Of a DNA stretch of 64,000 bases, positions 35,196-47,803 are shown piece by piece. Under the pieces are notes generated by a model. The model made no database searches, was not told the DNA's origin, and saw nothing but the letters and a program-made list of their open reading frames with translations. Within the stretch, counting starts at the first letter, position 1; every line of letters starts with the position of its first letter. The DNA comes from Epiperipatus broadwayi (taxonomy: Eukaryota; Onychophora; Udeonychophora; Euonychophora; Peripatidae). Position numbers and translations under genes: made by a program. Location: positions 11,665,748 to 11,729,747 of the forward strand of contig JAQFVV010012400.1 of assembly GCA_028023455.1 (NCBI GenBank), given 5' to 3'.

Positions 35196-38100
35196 TTATA
35201 AAATGGCCTGAATTTTAAAAAGAGACCACGTTGCTGCAAAGATATCACGTGGTGCAATAATGCTGTCTTTTATTTTTTGAAATTTGTTCCTATAGGTGTT
35301 AGGGTGCCTTCTCATGTTGTTGCCCAGTGTAAAAGTGCATCTGGTACACCAGAATGCATATAGGCTGAAAGTGGCTGCCCTTATGGTGGGTATTCCATTA
35401 TTTTTGAATGTTTGTAGAATCTCATTTATTGTGGTTCCATTTTTCCTATATCCACCAACCATCATCTGTCTTACTTTTTCAAGTCCTGAACAATTATGTA
35501 TAAAATGGTCCTGTGTTTCCTCATCCCTGTGACACAGCATACACAAGGGATCTATATTTATATAGAATCTTCTGTATCTAATAAAATGACTTGTAGGTAG
35601 TGCTTTCAAATTGACTTTAATTATGAAATCGTAAAATTTTGGTTCCAGGTACCATTTCCTAAATTTTTTAAGTAATTGGCTGTTATCAATTCCCAATACA
35701 GATATTTGGTTATTCTTAGATTGTTTTTGTGTTAGGAAATCATGTATTTGCCAATATGTATATTTTATTGGACTTTTCAGTGTTACTTTGTTTTTGATGC
35801 TCTCAATGCTTTCAAGCAACGTAAAGATATAATTGTTTGTAGGTGGTGGACAATTTGTGGGTGTGATCTCCAATATTAGTTCAATATCTGGAAATCTTTT
35901 GACTATGGCTATTAGCAGATTTATTGTTTTTTGTGTCTGAAACACTGATATTGAGTGAAGTCCCAGACCATTCCATTTTGTTGGTTGGTTAAGTTGCTTT
36001 ATTGAAATGGCAACTACTTTCCTATTCCATAGTAGTTTGCTACAAAATGAGTTAATTGAGGCTATAAATGGTTTTGTGAAACTGATTATTGGTAGATAGT
36101 AGCTTATTTTTGACATTATGAGCTGATTGAATAATGATATTTTTGCGTATATTGATAGATATGATCTGGATAATGATTCTGTGATTCTTTCTGCATCCAC
36201 TTTGAGTTTGTTTTGTATTGTTATTCTCATTTGATTCATTCCCAGATAAAATGGTAAACCTAGAAAACTGCTGGGCTTTCCTTGATAAATTTGTTTGTTG
36301 ACTTTCTCTGTAAAAATTGTCCAAGCAGCTGACTTATTGATATTGATTTTAAGTTTGAATTTTTTTGTATATTCTTCTATGATGTTTTGTAGTGCTTGTA
36401 GTTGCTTTTTTGATGTTAAGAATATTGTGATATCATCCATATAAGCTATACAAGGAATGTATCTTTTTGTATTTGGTATTAACACTCCCTGTATTTTTTT
36501 TTCAATTTCTTCCAATAAGGGGTTTATGTAGAAGGTGAACAGTAGTGTACTCAGTGGTGACCCTTGTGGTATTGATTGAGTGGGATAGAATGATGATGAG
36601 GTTCTTCCATTAAGTGTGATATGTACTTCTCTGTTTAAAAGTAGGTTGGCTATTGCATATAATATTGATCATGGTATTTGTGTTTCCTTTAGTTGGTTTA
36701 GTAAGATTTTTATTGGTACAGAGTCGAAAGCACTTTCAAAATCTAGTTGTACTGCAATTGGAGCATATTTTTTCTTCTTAATTACTGAGTTAATTATAAT
36801 TACAATAGAATGACAGCCTGTTAAGCTAATTGCGCAGATGCTGTGAGAATGTTATTAATAAATGAATACCTTTTTACTCTTATACAAATACTATATCATG
36901 TGGTTGTTCGAAGGTATTCATTTATTAATAACATTCTCACAGCGTCTGCGCAATTAGCTTAACAGGCTGTCGTTCTATTGTAATTATAATCGCACGCAAG
37001 ACGTTATAAAATAAATGTTTATTCATGAGTTAATTATAGTTTTAAAGATTAGTGCTGTCTGACCTGTGGATGAGCCTTTCTTTGTATACTGATGTTGTGA
37101 TATTTTTGTCAGTATAAATGGTTCAATTTTCACCTTTATTACTTTTTCTAGCAGATTAATTCCTAAAGGCTCCATTGAGATGGGTCTTAAGTTGGTGATC
37201 TTGGTAATAGGTTCTTGTTTTTTCATAAATGGTACCATTGATATGTTGTATAATCCCTGTATGCTATAAATTTTTTGTGATATTTGATTTGCCAAATGAC
37301 ACAGGTTATGTATTTGTAATTTGGCTAAGCTGTGCAAGTACAAACTGTGGAATGCCTGGAGGTCCTGGATGACATGTGGGTGGGATTGATTCTAACACTA
37401 CCTTAAAATCCTCGATTTTAAATGGCATCTCATCTTCAGTTGTTCCAAAATAATCTTCTTTGGGTGTGAATTGTGCATGCTTAGTTAGCTTTGTTTTGAA
37501 ATAGTTATATATATATATAGGTGCAATCATGTTAAATCCTGCTGTAATCTTATTTTCCAATTCCAGCACCCTGGAACTTTATTTATGGATGGGTACTCCA
37601 AAGCACACCTAATATATCCACGTGTCCATGTGTGCGGCTGTGCTAGGCAATTTTTTTTTCTTTTTTTATACTTAGATATTGTTTTAATTTATTGCAAGTC
37701 TGTTTATAGAGCTGGGTGAGTTTAATTATGTTTGTTTGATTATGTTGAACCGGTTTAGACAGACTGATTCTTTTGTATATTTCATCTGCTAATGTCATTA
37801 GCCTGGAGGGAGGAATTGATTTTTGTGTGATATGGTTTATATTAAATGAAAGCGTGTTAGTGTAAGCTATGTATCTGGATATTGGGTCTAATTCAAGCTG
37901 ATTTATTTTATTTATCATTATATAAATTTCTGAAAAAAGTGACTCCGTAGTATTGTCTGGTAGTAGGATCCTGATCGTTTTTTGCAAATTAATTATTGCG
38001 CTGCGGTGTGTGTTTATGTTTAGCGTTATTATCTGCGCTGCATGGTCTGAAAAAGGGGTTGGGGAAAGTGATATTTCTATTGAATGATGCAGCATTGGGG

Positions 38101-38717
38101 AATAAAACATTAGATCTATTAAAGTTCCGTGTCTATTGTTATAAAAGGATATAGAGTTAGGTGGAAGAAAATCTTCTCCACTCATGAGTGGAAATGTTAA
38201 TTGGTGTATCCATTTCGTAATAAATTTTTTATAACTTATGTTGAAATCTCCTGTAAGAATAGTTGGGTAGGGATTGTTTGAGAGGATTGAGTTAATTGTT
38301 GTTATTATTCTGTTAATTACAGTTGGCCCTGGTGGTATATATACAAAAATAATATTTATTGAGAAGTTATTATTACTGAATGTGGTTATTAATAGATTCG
38401 CGTCTATGTATATTATTTTAAACGTTGTAAAGGGACTTCTTTGACTAATAAATATTCCTGTTCCACCTGAGGGCGTTAGTGTGTCTCTAGAGCATGCGCA
38501 GAAACCCATTTTACTCATAAGTTGTGCTGGATTTATCTGCAATCTGTTATAGATTTTCGTTTCTACGAGTCCTAATATGGTAGGTTGGAGTTGCTGTATC
38601 CAGTGATTAATTTCTTGTATTTTTTTTCTTCGAATTTAATCCCCGAACATTTATTGTGCCTATCTTAATTTTAATTGAGTTTAACTTATATTGCAAGGGA
38701 GATTTAAATTGGAACAT
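35196..38717 (-). pseudogene. LINE ORF2: endonuclease - RT - zinc knuckle, broken
   Basis: Starts at an ATG near 38717; the frame is lost after about 35 codons in an A-run. The endonuclease region shows FVYIPPGPTVINRI, LTGDFNISY and the SDHAAQ motif (38542-37643). RT fingers (NLRPISMEPLGINLLEKVIK) lie at 37023-37343. The frame is then split by the hairpin insertion at 36787-37038. RT motif A (VQLDFESAFDSVP) follows at about 36750 and motif C (AYMDDITIF) near 36450. The C-terminal knuckle reads CMLCHRDEETQDHFIHNC. Several frameshifts make it inactive. Catalytic aspartates in YMDD are retained. Confidence 0.9.
36787..37038. mobile_element. hairpin insertion with 12-bp target duplication
   Basis: Target duplications GAGTTAATTATA lie at 36787-36798 and 37027-37038. 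Between them, arms of about 80 bp (36793-36872 and 36911-36990) pair with only about two mismatches around a 38-bp loop. A 36-bp non-palindromic tail (CGCACGCAAGACG then AT-rich) follows the right arm. Removing the insert plus one duplication restores the reading frame seen in LINE copy 3 (I-I-N-S-V-I-K-K), which proves it is an insertion. Transposon class unknown. Confidence 0.88.
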
Positions 38718-38787
38718 GGTTTATTCTGCCATTTTTGTTTGCATGTTTTTTTCCTGTGGTGATTCTGTTTGTGTTTAGATACATGAG

Positions 38788-40185
38788 CTATAGTGTGGTA
38801 TTTTTTTTTAAGTTTTTTTCTTTTGGTGTGGTTAGTTCTATTTCCATCTCTTCTGCTGTGGTTTCTTCAGTTAAATTAATCTGATTATCTTCTTCCTCGT
38901 TCATTTTAATTTTTTTACTTTCTCTTGTTTTTTTTTTTTGTTTATGTGTTTTCTTCCTGCTTTCAATTGATGTGCTTTCTAGCATTGGATAGTACTGTGT
39001 TATTTTATCCATGATTTCTGTGGTCGTTTTATTTATTATTATGCTTTCTGATTGCTCATAATTTTCATTTGTTTTTCCTTTAAGCTCTTTTGGTAGGTTC
39101 TCGTTTTCTTTTTCCTCCATTCTATTTAAATTGGGCGGGTTTTCACTGCTTTGATTTTCCTCATTTGTTTTAATTTCTCTTGTTATAGTGTTTACTAGAT
39201 TGCTAGTTCTTTCATTTCTATTAGATATGTTGTTTTCCTGGGTGCTTTGTAGTGTAGGGTAGTTTAACTCGTCTAGTTGGTTATTTGTGTCTTCACTTTC
39301 TGTAACGTTTCCTGAGTTTTTTGGTGTATTGTTGTTTTTATTTTGCTGTGTTTGTTCATTGCATTCCATTGCAATATGTCCTCTTCTTCCACAACGGAAG
39401 CAACCTGGCTTAAGCCCTCTGATGTAAATATATAGTGTAGCTTCTTCATCGGTTATGTGTGTGGGGATATTCTCCAGGTCTACTTGTTTATTTAATTTAA
39501 TTTTGAATTCAAAGCTATTTGTTAGTACAGGAATTGCTGCTTCTTTAATGTATTTTTGCTGGAAGAAAACTACTTTTCCGAAAGGATTCATCATTTTTTG
39601 GAAATCTTCCATGTTGTAGCCAAAATACATATTTTTTAAAATTCCGGAGATATTTTTATACTTATTCTCATCGACTGTTATTAGTGCGAAATTACTTAGC
39701 ATCTTAATTCGATCTCTAAATTGTTCTCTTTGCCCATTTTCATAAAACTGGACCGCCACATATCTCCTATTTGGATGGTCGCCTATGCATTGTACCGAAT
39801 CAAGCATATTATTTTCATGCAGTGTTTCTATTAGAAGGGATTTGAGGAAATTGTATAGTGTGCAAAGACTATCTGTTACAGCGAGTACTATTGATTTATC
39901 GGTGAAGAACCGTTTAAACGTCAGGAAAAATGATCGAGGTATTGTTTTGTTGAATTTCTCTCCAATTTGTTCAAGCATTTCATCAGTCCATTCAATATGA
40001 GGGGGGATCAATTTATTTTGATCCATAAGATTCATGTTTTCCAAATCATCTGCTGTTGTTTTCCTGAACCTAGGACCTTTTGCCGGGCTTACGTAACCTT
40101 GAGCTTTTTTTGCTATAGAAGCATATGAATTTCTCGTGCCCTGCGATGGACCACCCACCAGGTTAATAAATTGAGCGGTCACCAT
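38788..40185 (-). CDS. LINE ORF1 protein with CCHC zinc knuckle
   Basis: 465 codons without interruption from an ATG at 40185. Probable RNA-binding partner of the ORF2 protein that packages element RNA. One CCHC knuckle, CFRCGRRGHIAMEC, lies at about residues 260-273. The preceding region (KNMYFGYNMEDFQKMMNPFG) is shared with ORF1 of copy 3, and the C-terminal third is polar and lysine/glutamate-rich (KKTHKQKKKTRESKK). Placement just upstream of ORF2, with about 70 bp between them, is the usual LINE arrangement. Intact although its ORF2 is dead. Confidence 0.85.
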   Translation of the reverse strand: MVTAQFINLVGGPSQGTRNSYASIAKKAQGYVSPAKGPRFRKTTADDLENMNLMDQNKLIPPHIEWTDEMLEQIGEKFNKTIPRSFFLTFKRFFTDKSIVLAVTDSLCTLYNFLKSLLIETLHENNMLDSVQCIGDHPNRRYVAVQFYENGQREQFRDRIKMLSNFALITVDENKYKNISGILKNMYFGYNMEDFQKMMNPFGKVVFFQQKYIKEAAIPVLTNSFEFKIKLNKQVDLENIPTHITDEEATLYIYIRGLKPGCFRCGRRGHIAMECNEQTQQNKNNNTPKNSGNVTESEDTNNQLDELNYPTLQSTQENNISNRNERTSNLVNTITREIKTNEENQSSENPPNLNRMEEKENENLPKELKGKTNENYEQSESIIINKTTTEIMDKITQYYPMLESTSIESRKKTHKQKKKTRESKKIKMNEEEDNQINLTEETTAEEMEIELTTPKEKNLKKNTTL

Positions 40186-40589
40186 TTTAAGTTTTTCAAT
40201 TATTTTTCAAAGGTATGTTTAAATTTCTTTTTTTTAAAAAACAAACACTAATATATATAACCAATACAATTCAGTTATCCGCAAAATTGTTGAGTTTTGT
40301 AGATTTGATATTTTATCTACTCTTTTTAAAAAATTTAATTTGCCTGAGATTTTGCATTAGTTATTAGATCCGCTAGCTTTTAACTATGTGTTTGTCTATT
40401 AGCATTAAGTACGGATTTTCGATAAAAAAAACTCTGGATTTCTCTGTCCTTTTTTACTTTTTTTCAATCAAAATAAATATTTGAGTGTTTTAAATTGTTT
40501 TATTGGACATTTTTATTAGTTATTAGCAAATAAATTGCCTTTTATTAACAAAAAGCTAAGAGGTTCTTTGCTTACCTGCTACTAGGTTT

Positions 40590-40590
<1 letters not shown>

Positions 40591-40630
<40 letters not shown>
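40591..40630. repeat. (TAT)13 microsatellite between two LINEs
   Basis: Abuts the 5' end of LINE copy 2 on the left and the 5' side of the CR1/Jockey-type LINE on the right. Confidence 0.95.
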
Positions 40631-40713
40631 ATATTAGAAATGATTTAAATTCTCCGTGTGTTTTGATTAAAAATGAATCGGAGTTGTCAGCGTTTTGAAA
40701 TTTATTTCCTAAA

Positions 40714-43543
40714 GTGAAGCTTGATGCATTTTATCCTCATGATGAAACTTTGTCTAATTTAAATGTTTTTCATATGAATATACGAAGTGTTAGATCTAAT
40801 TTCGATGAATTTGTTGTGTATTTAAATGATTTTCCTGCCGGTTTTTATGATGTGATAATTTTAACTGAATCTTGGATTTCCATTGAAGAACAGCATTTAT
40901 ATGTTCTGGATGGCTATTCAAATATTCTTTCTCCTCGTGCGTCTTCACGTTCAGGTGGTGTATTAGTTTTTGTGAAAGAAAACATTAAATTTACGTATCA
41001 TAATCCATTTCTTGCCTCTGCAGAATGTGTTTTGATTCATCTGAATTTACCTTGTTTTGTGTTAACTATTGTTGCTTTATATAGATCGTGCACAAGTATC
41101 ATTTTGGATTTTATAGCTGAACTTGATGTGTTATTGTCTGATTTACATACTACTTCAGTAATTCTTATGGGAGATTTGAATATAGATTTATGTAATAATC
41201 TACATGGGCCTACCGTACGATATTTGAATTTGCTTTATAGTTATGGTTTTAATCAAGCTATTTTTTCACCTACTCGTATTACTAAATCTTGTCAATCAAT
41301 TTTGGATCATATATTTGTCAGATTAAACCAGAATCAAAGTTATGAATCGTCTGTACAAAATATTTTTATTTCGGATCATTTTGCAACTGTGTTGAGGTTA
41401 TTAAATTGTAGACCACATGTAAATACTCATTTATATATTAATAAGTTATCACATAATAAACTAAAAATGTTATTATCTGATCAGAATTGGGATTATGTTT
41501 TTGCTCTGCATGATGTTGATTCAGCATTTTTAAAATTTCAAGATATTTGTAAATCTTTAATTGCAAAATCTATGGTTAGTTTTAAATTGACTAGCAAAAA
41601 CCGCAAGCGCTCAGCCTGGATAACGAATGATTTGATTGGAAAAATTAATCAAAGAAATCATTTAAAATGTTTGGGTGGAGATTTGTTGACTTTGAGGAAA
41701 TTAAATACTGAGATTAAATCTGATATTCGGAAATTAAAATTTCAATATTATCAAAAATATTTTAATGATAAAAATATTTCTTTGAAATGGAAGTTGATAA
41801 ATTCTCTTGTAAAGAAACCTTTGTCAAATCAACTTAAATTTATAAAACACAATGATAATTTGATTGAAGTAGAAAATAATGAAAAATGTGTTGCTGACTT
41901 GTTTAATAATTTTTTTTCAGATCTGTCAATAGATAGAACACCAGTACAAGAATTGTCTTTTGCTGATTCTTGTCTAAATTCTTTTTTGTGTACAGATGTT
42001 ACTGATTTGGATTTGTCTGGTAAAATTGATCTCTTAAAGAATGTTCATTCAGCTGGTCTAGATAAGTTAACACCAAAGATTCTTAAGGAAAATAAGTCAG
42101 CTTTCATACCTGTTCTTGTTTATTTGTTTAATCTTTCCTTAAATGTTGGTTTGTTTCCTACTTGTTTGAAGGTTGGTTTTATTACACCTGTTTTTAAAAA
42201 GGGTGATCCTGTACAGCTTGACAATTATAGACCAATATCTATTATATCTGTAATATCCAAATTGTTAGAGATGGTGGTTAAAGAGAAAATGATGTCATTT
42301 TTATCTAAAAATAATATTTTATCTGAACATCAATATGGATTTATTTCTGGTAGAAGTACCTTGGACACTTTCTATAGTCATGTAAACACGTTTGACACCT
42401 TCCCTAGATAAGGATTTTAAAACTGTTGCTATTTATTTAGACTTGTCTAAGGCATTTGACTCTGTATCTCACAAAATTTTACTTAAGCGTTTATATTCAT
42501 ATGGTTTTCGTGGTGGATTTATTTCATGGTTTGCGAGTTACTTAAAGGATAGAAAACAAGCAACAAATATTTCTGGTGTTGTAAGCTCTTTTATAACAGT
42601 TAACCATGGTGTACCACAAGGTTCAGTTTTGGGTCCCATTTTATTTATAATTTATATAAATGATTTATTTTCTTTACCTTTAGAATCTAAGATTTATGGT
42701 TTTGCAGATGATATTGCTTTATCTTATGCTGCAGTTTCATATAATTTTGTTGAAAAAATAATTAATGATGATTTAATCCTAATTAGTAAATGGTTAGCAT
42801 TTAATAATTTATCAATTAATCTGAGTAAAACAAAAGCTATTAATTTTTCTTATAGGTCAAATATTCATTCGCTTAACATTACTATTTGTAATAAGTATTT
42901 TTGGCATTGTAATAGCACTTGTACTTGTGCTAACATTTCTTTTGTTGATAATATTTGCTATCTAGGTGTTTTTATTGACTCCAGACTATCTTGGTCAAAC
43001 CATATTGACTTTCTTTGTTCTCGTTTACGTAAATTAAATTATATGTTTTTCTACTTATCTAAATTTTTTCCTCGGTCAGCTTTGATTACTTTATATATTT
43101 CTTCTTATCAAAGCTTATTATGTTATAATATATCAGTTTGGGGGAACTGTTCTACTTTTGCAATGACTACATTGTCTGTTTTACAGAATTATACAATGCG
43201 TATCATTTTTGGTAGATCACGTGCCACATCTGTTAAAGATATTTATGCCACTTTTAATATACTAGATGTTTTCCATTTGTATAAATATAGAGTGATTCTT
43301 GATATTTATTGTAGGAAACTTCATTTGGATACTAAATCTTCTGTTGTAAATACTCGTTTATCTACTAAATATCAGCTAGCTTTACCTAATTTTCTTAAAA
43401 CATCTAGTAGGAAGCAATTTAGTTATAATGGTCCTAAATTATTTAATATGTTTATAAGAGATTGTTCTGTGAATTTAATGAGCACTAGTTATTTGATTTT
43501 TAAAAAGCATTTATGGCACTGGTTATATTATGCTAAGCATTAG
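40714..43543 (+). pseudogene. CR1/Jockey-type ORF2: endonuclease and RT, one frameshift
   Basis: Two overlapping frames, 40714-42411 and 42392-43543, read as one polyprotein with a single shift near 42395-42410. Endonuclease motifs: FHMNIRSVRSNFDEF, ILTESWI, LMGDLNIDL and SDHFATVLRL. RT: NYRPISIISVISKLLE, AIYLDLSKAFDSV, GVPQGSVLGP and YGFADDIALSY. The C-terminal region is rich in aromatic residues and ends HLWHWLYYAKH. The first frame opens at a GTG and reads back towards the array without a good ATG, so the true N-terminus may be lost. Apart from the shift I see no stop, so the copy looks fairly young. Confidence 0.88.
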
Positions 43544-44054
43544 TTTTATTTTGTTTATTTTATTTTATTTTTGTTTATACTGTATGTTATGTTGTAATTA
43601 TTTACTACTGTTATTGAATTTCCAAATGTAATATCTGTATAATTTTAATATTTTATGTTATATTTATACTTTTTTTTTTGTATTTTATTAGTGTTTTTAG
43701 TAAATACTCGTTTATCTACTAAATATCAGTTAGCTTTACCTAATTTTCTTAAAACATCCAGTAGGAAGCAATTTAGTTATAATGGTCCTAAATTATTTAA
43801 TATGTATTTATAAGAGATTGTTCTGTGAATTTAATGAACACTATCTTATTTGATTTTTAAAAAGCATTTATGGCACTGGTTATATTATGCTAAGCATTAG
43901 TTTTATTTTATTTTATTTTTTTGTTTATATTGTATGTTATGTTGTAATTATTTACTACTGTGATTGAATTGCCAAATGCAATATCTGTGTGATTTTAATA
44001 TTTTATGTTATATTTATACTTTTTTTTTTTTTTGTATTTTATTAGTGTTTTTAG
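43347..44054. repeat. 354-bp tandem duplication at the LINE 3' end
   Basis: Units at 43347-43700 and 43701-44054 are nearly identical. Each covers the last about 65 codons plus part of the 3' UTR. The second copy lies after the stop codon and carries small indels, so it forms an extended 3' UTR. Confidence 0.92.
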
Positions 44055-44140
44055 TTGTTACATTTAAATTCCTCACACAAGATTTTTCTTGTATGGAATT
44101 TATCTCACTGTATTATACATTTATTGTTTGCTTCATAATG

Positions 44141-44165
44141 AATAAATAAATAAATAAATAAATAA

Positions 44166-44227
<62 letters not shown>

Positions 44228-44249
44228 GATGATGATGATGATGATGATG
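44141..44249. repeat. (AATA)n - (TTA)20 - (ATG)8 array
   Basis: Tail of the CR1/Jockey LINE (44141-44166), then TTA (about 44167-44226) and ATG (44226-44249) units that end exactly at the 3' junction of LINE copy 3. Confidence 0.95.
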
Positions 44250-44503
44250 TTTCAAAGCAAAGCAAAACTTTATTGAGTCTAAAAAGTTACAGAGTCACAT
44301 CTAGTAATATATTGATTTGTTACAAATGAAAAACAAATTACAACTTTCAGTATATAAGTCTTTATCATTTCTGCATACTTTTTTTTTTTTCTTGTTTTTA
44401 AATTTGGTCTTCTATTTAGTTCAGTTTATGCTTGCATCTCTTTGAAGTTGGAAAAAATGCTGATGTTGAAAATGTCATCATCTATCTTATTGGCCTTTAT
44501 ATT

Positions 44504-47500
44504 TCATAGACTGGATCTTTGTTTCAAGTGTGACCATGTGGCTGCAAACACATCTGGTTGAGCTAGGATGCTGTCTCTTTTTCTGAACAGTTCTAGTTTT
44601 ATTGAATATGTTGCTGGGTGGCGTCGAGGGTTATTGGCAAGTGCAAAAGTGCATCTGGTACACCAGTAGGCATAAAGGCTGTATGTTGCTGCATGAATAG
44701 CAGGGTTGTTGCCTTTTTTAAAAGTATTTATTATTTCATCAATTGAAATGATAGCCTTTCTGTATGTGGTAAACATTGTGTGACGTATTGTTTCTAGGGC
44801 ACTGCAGGAATGAAGAAAATGATCTTGTGTCTCTTCTTCTCTATGACATAGCCCACACATGGGGTCTATATTTGTATAGAATCTACGAAATCTAAGGAAA
44901 TGTGTTGTGGGTAGAGCATTGAGATTAAGCTTAAGTAGAAAATCAAATAATTTTGGTTCTAATGACCATTTTCTGAATTGTTGCAGTAGTTGCCTGTTGT
45001 CTATCCCAAGAACTGATGGATGTAGATTAGGTGTCTGGTTTGGATATAGTATATTATAAATGTCCCAGTATGTATACTTGTTGTCATTATTGAGTGATAT
45101 TTTGTTGTATATTGGCTTGAGTTCTTCAATCAGTGTGGATAGATATCCATATGAAGGGGGTGGTCTGTCTGTGGGTATTATACTGATTACACACTCCAGG
45201 TCTGGAAATCTTTTTATGGTTGCTGTTATTAGATTTACTGATTTCTGTGTGTAAAAAACATTGATTGTATGGAGTCCAAGTCCATTGCTATGTGGTGGTC
45301 TGCTCAGATTTTTTAAAGAGATTGCCACTGTCTTTCTCTTCCATATTAGTTTGTTACAGATTGATGAGATTTTAGATATGAATGTTTTTGCAAATTTGAT
45401 TATAGGTGTGTAGTAGGTAATTTTTGTAATTATAAGTTGATTAAATAGTGCTACCTTTGCGTATATTGACAGGTATGACTTTTCAAGTGAGGCTGTGATT
45501 TTTTCAGCATCTTTTTTTAATTTATTTTGAATTTTTTGCCTCATTCCATTGGTTCCAAGGTAGAATGGGAAACCAAGGAAAGCAGATGGTTTACCATTAA
45601 ACATCTCTGTACAGTGCTTGCCTGTGTATATTGACCATGCAGCAGTTTTATTTGTGTTAATTTTTAAATTAAAATTTGAGGTATAATTCTTGATTATCTC
45701 TTGTAATATGGGGAGGTTCTTTTTAGAGGGGAGGAAAACGGTTACATCATCCATATAGGCTATGCATGATATATTTAAAGCAGTGTTTGGAATTTGAATG
45801 CCTTTTATTTTTTTCTGTATCTCTATTAATAGAGGATTTATATATATTGTAAAGAGCAAGGCACTTAGGGGGATCCTTGTGGGATGGATTGACTCAGTCT
45901 GAAGGCTGGTGATTTTTTCCCATTTAATGTGATGTGAATTTCATGGCTGAGTAGCAGATTGGCTATTATATATAGTAGGGATGGAGGTGTTGTTGTTTTT
46001 TTCAGCACGTCTAATAATTTGGCTATAGGCACTGAGTCAAAAGCTGCCTCAATGTCTAGTTGAACTATAATTGGTGCATATTTCTTTCTTTTTTTTACTA
46101 CTTCGATAATTGTTTTGTACATTAAGGCACCCTGGCCAATGGATGATCCTTTTTTGGCATATTGTGCTGATGATAACACAGGGAGTATGTGTTGTTCTAT
46201 TTTCTCCTTTATTACTCTTTCAAGAATTTTTATTCCTAAAGGTCCCATTGAAATTGGTCGTAGATTAGATAAAGTTGATATTGCTGTTGGTTTTTTGTTA
46301 AATGGAACCATTGCAATTGGGTATAGACTTTGTATGTTGTAAATTTTTTGGGATATGTAATTGGCTAGATTGCACAGGTATTTTGCTGTGAAGTGACTAA
46401 GATGTTTGAACACAAATTTGGGAATTCCTTGTGGTCCTGGGTGACATGTGTTTGTTATTGTTGCAAGTTGAAATACAATGTCAGTTGTTGTTATTGGTGT
46501 GTCTGTTTCAGGGTCTCCAAATATGTCTTCATTTGGTATGTACACTCTTTGTTTTTGCAGTTTTTTTTTAAAGTGTTGATATATTGGGTTTATCATGTTA
46601 TGTCCAGCTGTTATAGAGCCATCTATTTCAAGTGCCATAGGCACTCTGACTGTGGATGGGTATCCCAATGCCCACCGTATGTATGCTCTGGTCCAAGTAT
46701 GTTGTTGTGTAAGGTATATTTTTTTCTTTTTTATTGCTACATATTGCTTTAGTGTATTGCATGTATTGTTGTACATTTCTGTAAGTTTTTTAATTTGTGT
46801 TTGATTATCTGTAGTTGGTCTGGAAATAGTTATTCTTTTATGTAGTTCATCTGCCAAAGCTAATAATCTGGTGGGGGGGTGTTGAATTGCAAGTAATATG
46901 ATTGATGTTGAAAGAAAGTATATTGGTGAATGCTATATACTTTTGTACTGGATCAAGTGACATGTTTTGAAGTTTTTGGAGCATTATATATGTTTCTGAA
47001 TATAAGAATTCAGTTGTTTGTGCTGGAAGAAGTATTCACATAGTCTTTTGGAGGGCTATTGTTGTATTCTGTATTTTTGTTAGGTCGAGGGTGATGAACT
47101 GGGCAGCATGATCTGAGATTATAGATGGACAGAGTTCAAGATTAAAATAATGATGTAACATTGGTGAGTAGAAACACAAATCAATAAGTGACTTATATCT
47201 ATTGTTATTAAAAGATATTGAGTTTGATGGGAGAAAACCTTCAGCACTCATAAGTGGGATTGTTATTTGATGGATCCATTTGGTGACAAAAGTTTGGTAG
47301 GTCATGTTGAAATCTCCCAGGAGTATTATGGGATTTGGTGTTGCTGTAAGCATTGAATTTATTGTTGCTATTATTCTGGAGATGATGACAGGGCCTGGTG
47401 GTATATATACAAATACTAGGTTAAGTGTGATATTTTTATGATGGAGTGTTATTATGATAAGATTAGAGTCAATATATATAATTTTAAAAGAATCAAAAGG

Positions 47501-47740
47501 GCAGTTGTGGGATATAATTATTCCTGTGCCACTTGATGGTGATGATGATTGCCTTGAGCAGGCACAAAACCCTTGGTTGACTAAATATTTTGATGGATCA
47601 ATTTGAGAGCTGCTGTATATTTTTGTTTCCAATAGCCCCAGTATGTGTGGTTGTGTTGTATGTAACCATTTTTTGAGATCAAAAAGTTTTTTGGTGGCAT
47701 TTAAGCCTCTAATGTTGAGAGATCCAATTTTTATCTTCAT
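44504..47740 (-). pseudogene. LINE ORF2: endonuclease - RT - zinc knuckle
   Basis: ATG at 47740 opens MKIKIGSLNIRGLN, the start of an APE endonuclease. Later motifs are LLGDFNMTY and SDHAAQFITL. A CGA-to-TGA change gives a stop at 47036. The frame then shifts at a C-run near 46870, and RT fingers (NLRPISMGPLGIKILERVIK) and motif A (VQLDIEAAFDSV) follow in 46857-45865. A second shift lies in a G-run near 45862, and RT motif C (AYMDDVTVF) and the C-terminal knuckle (CGLCHREEETQDHFLHSC) complete it in 45859-44504. The YMDD in place of the FADD common in LINEs is shared by all copies. In a live element the protein nicks target DNA and copies its RNA there. Confidence 0.92.
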
Positions 47741-47803
47741 GTTTTTAGGATAATTTTTTAACAGGGTATTGATTTTTATTTATTTTTAATACTAAATTTT
47801 TGT

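Larger units (their letters stand above)
34881..40590 (-). mobile_element. microsatellite-embedded LINE, copy 2 (second subfamily)
   Basis: A 5.7-kb element on the minus strand: 5' leader from 40590, intact ORF1, broken ORF2 (endonuclease, RT, zinc knuckle) and 3' UTR. Related to copies 1 and 3 throughout but clearly diverged, so a separate subfamily. Both ends lie in ATT arrays. Its 3' junction, ATG|TTTTAAAGG, matches the ATG|TTTCAAAGC junction of copies 1 and 3. A 228-bp hairpin insertion interrupts ORF2 near 36.8-37.0 kb. CCHC ORF1, APE endonuclease, RT and terminal zinc knuckle suggest the L1/Tx1 or a neighbouring group; clade not proven. Confidence 0.92.
40631..44140 (+). mobile_element. 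CR1/Jockey-type non-LTR retrotransposon
   Basis: Plus-strand LINE with endonuclease and RT, a 3' UTR of about 600 bp and an (AATA)n tail at 44141-44166. No ORF1 precedes the endonuclease, and the 5' side joins the TAT array about 80 bp upstream of ORF2, so it is probably 5' truncated. RT motifs (YLDLSKAFDSVSHKILLKRL, GVPQGSVLGPILF, FADDIAL) are typical of the CR1/Jockey/L2 assemblage. Confidence 0.9.
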
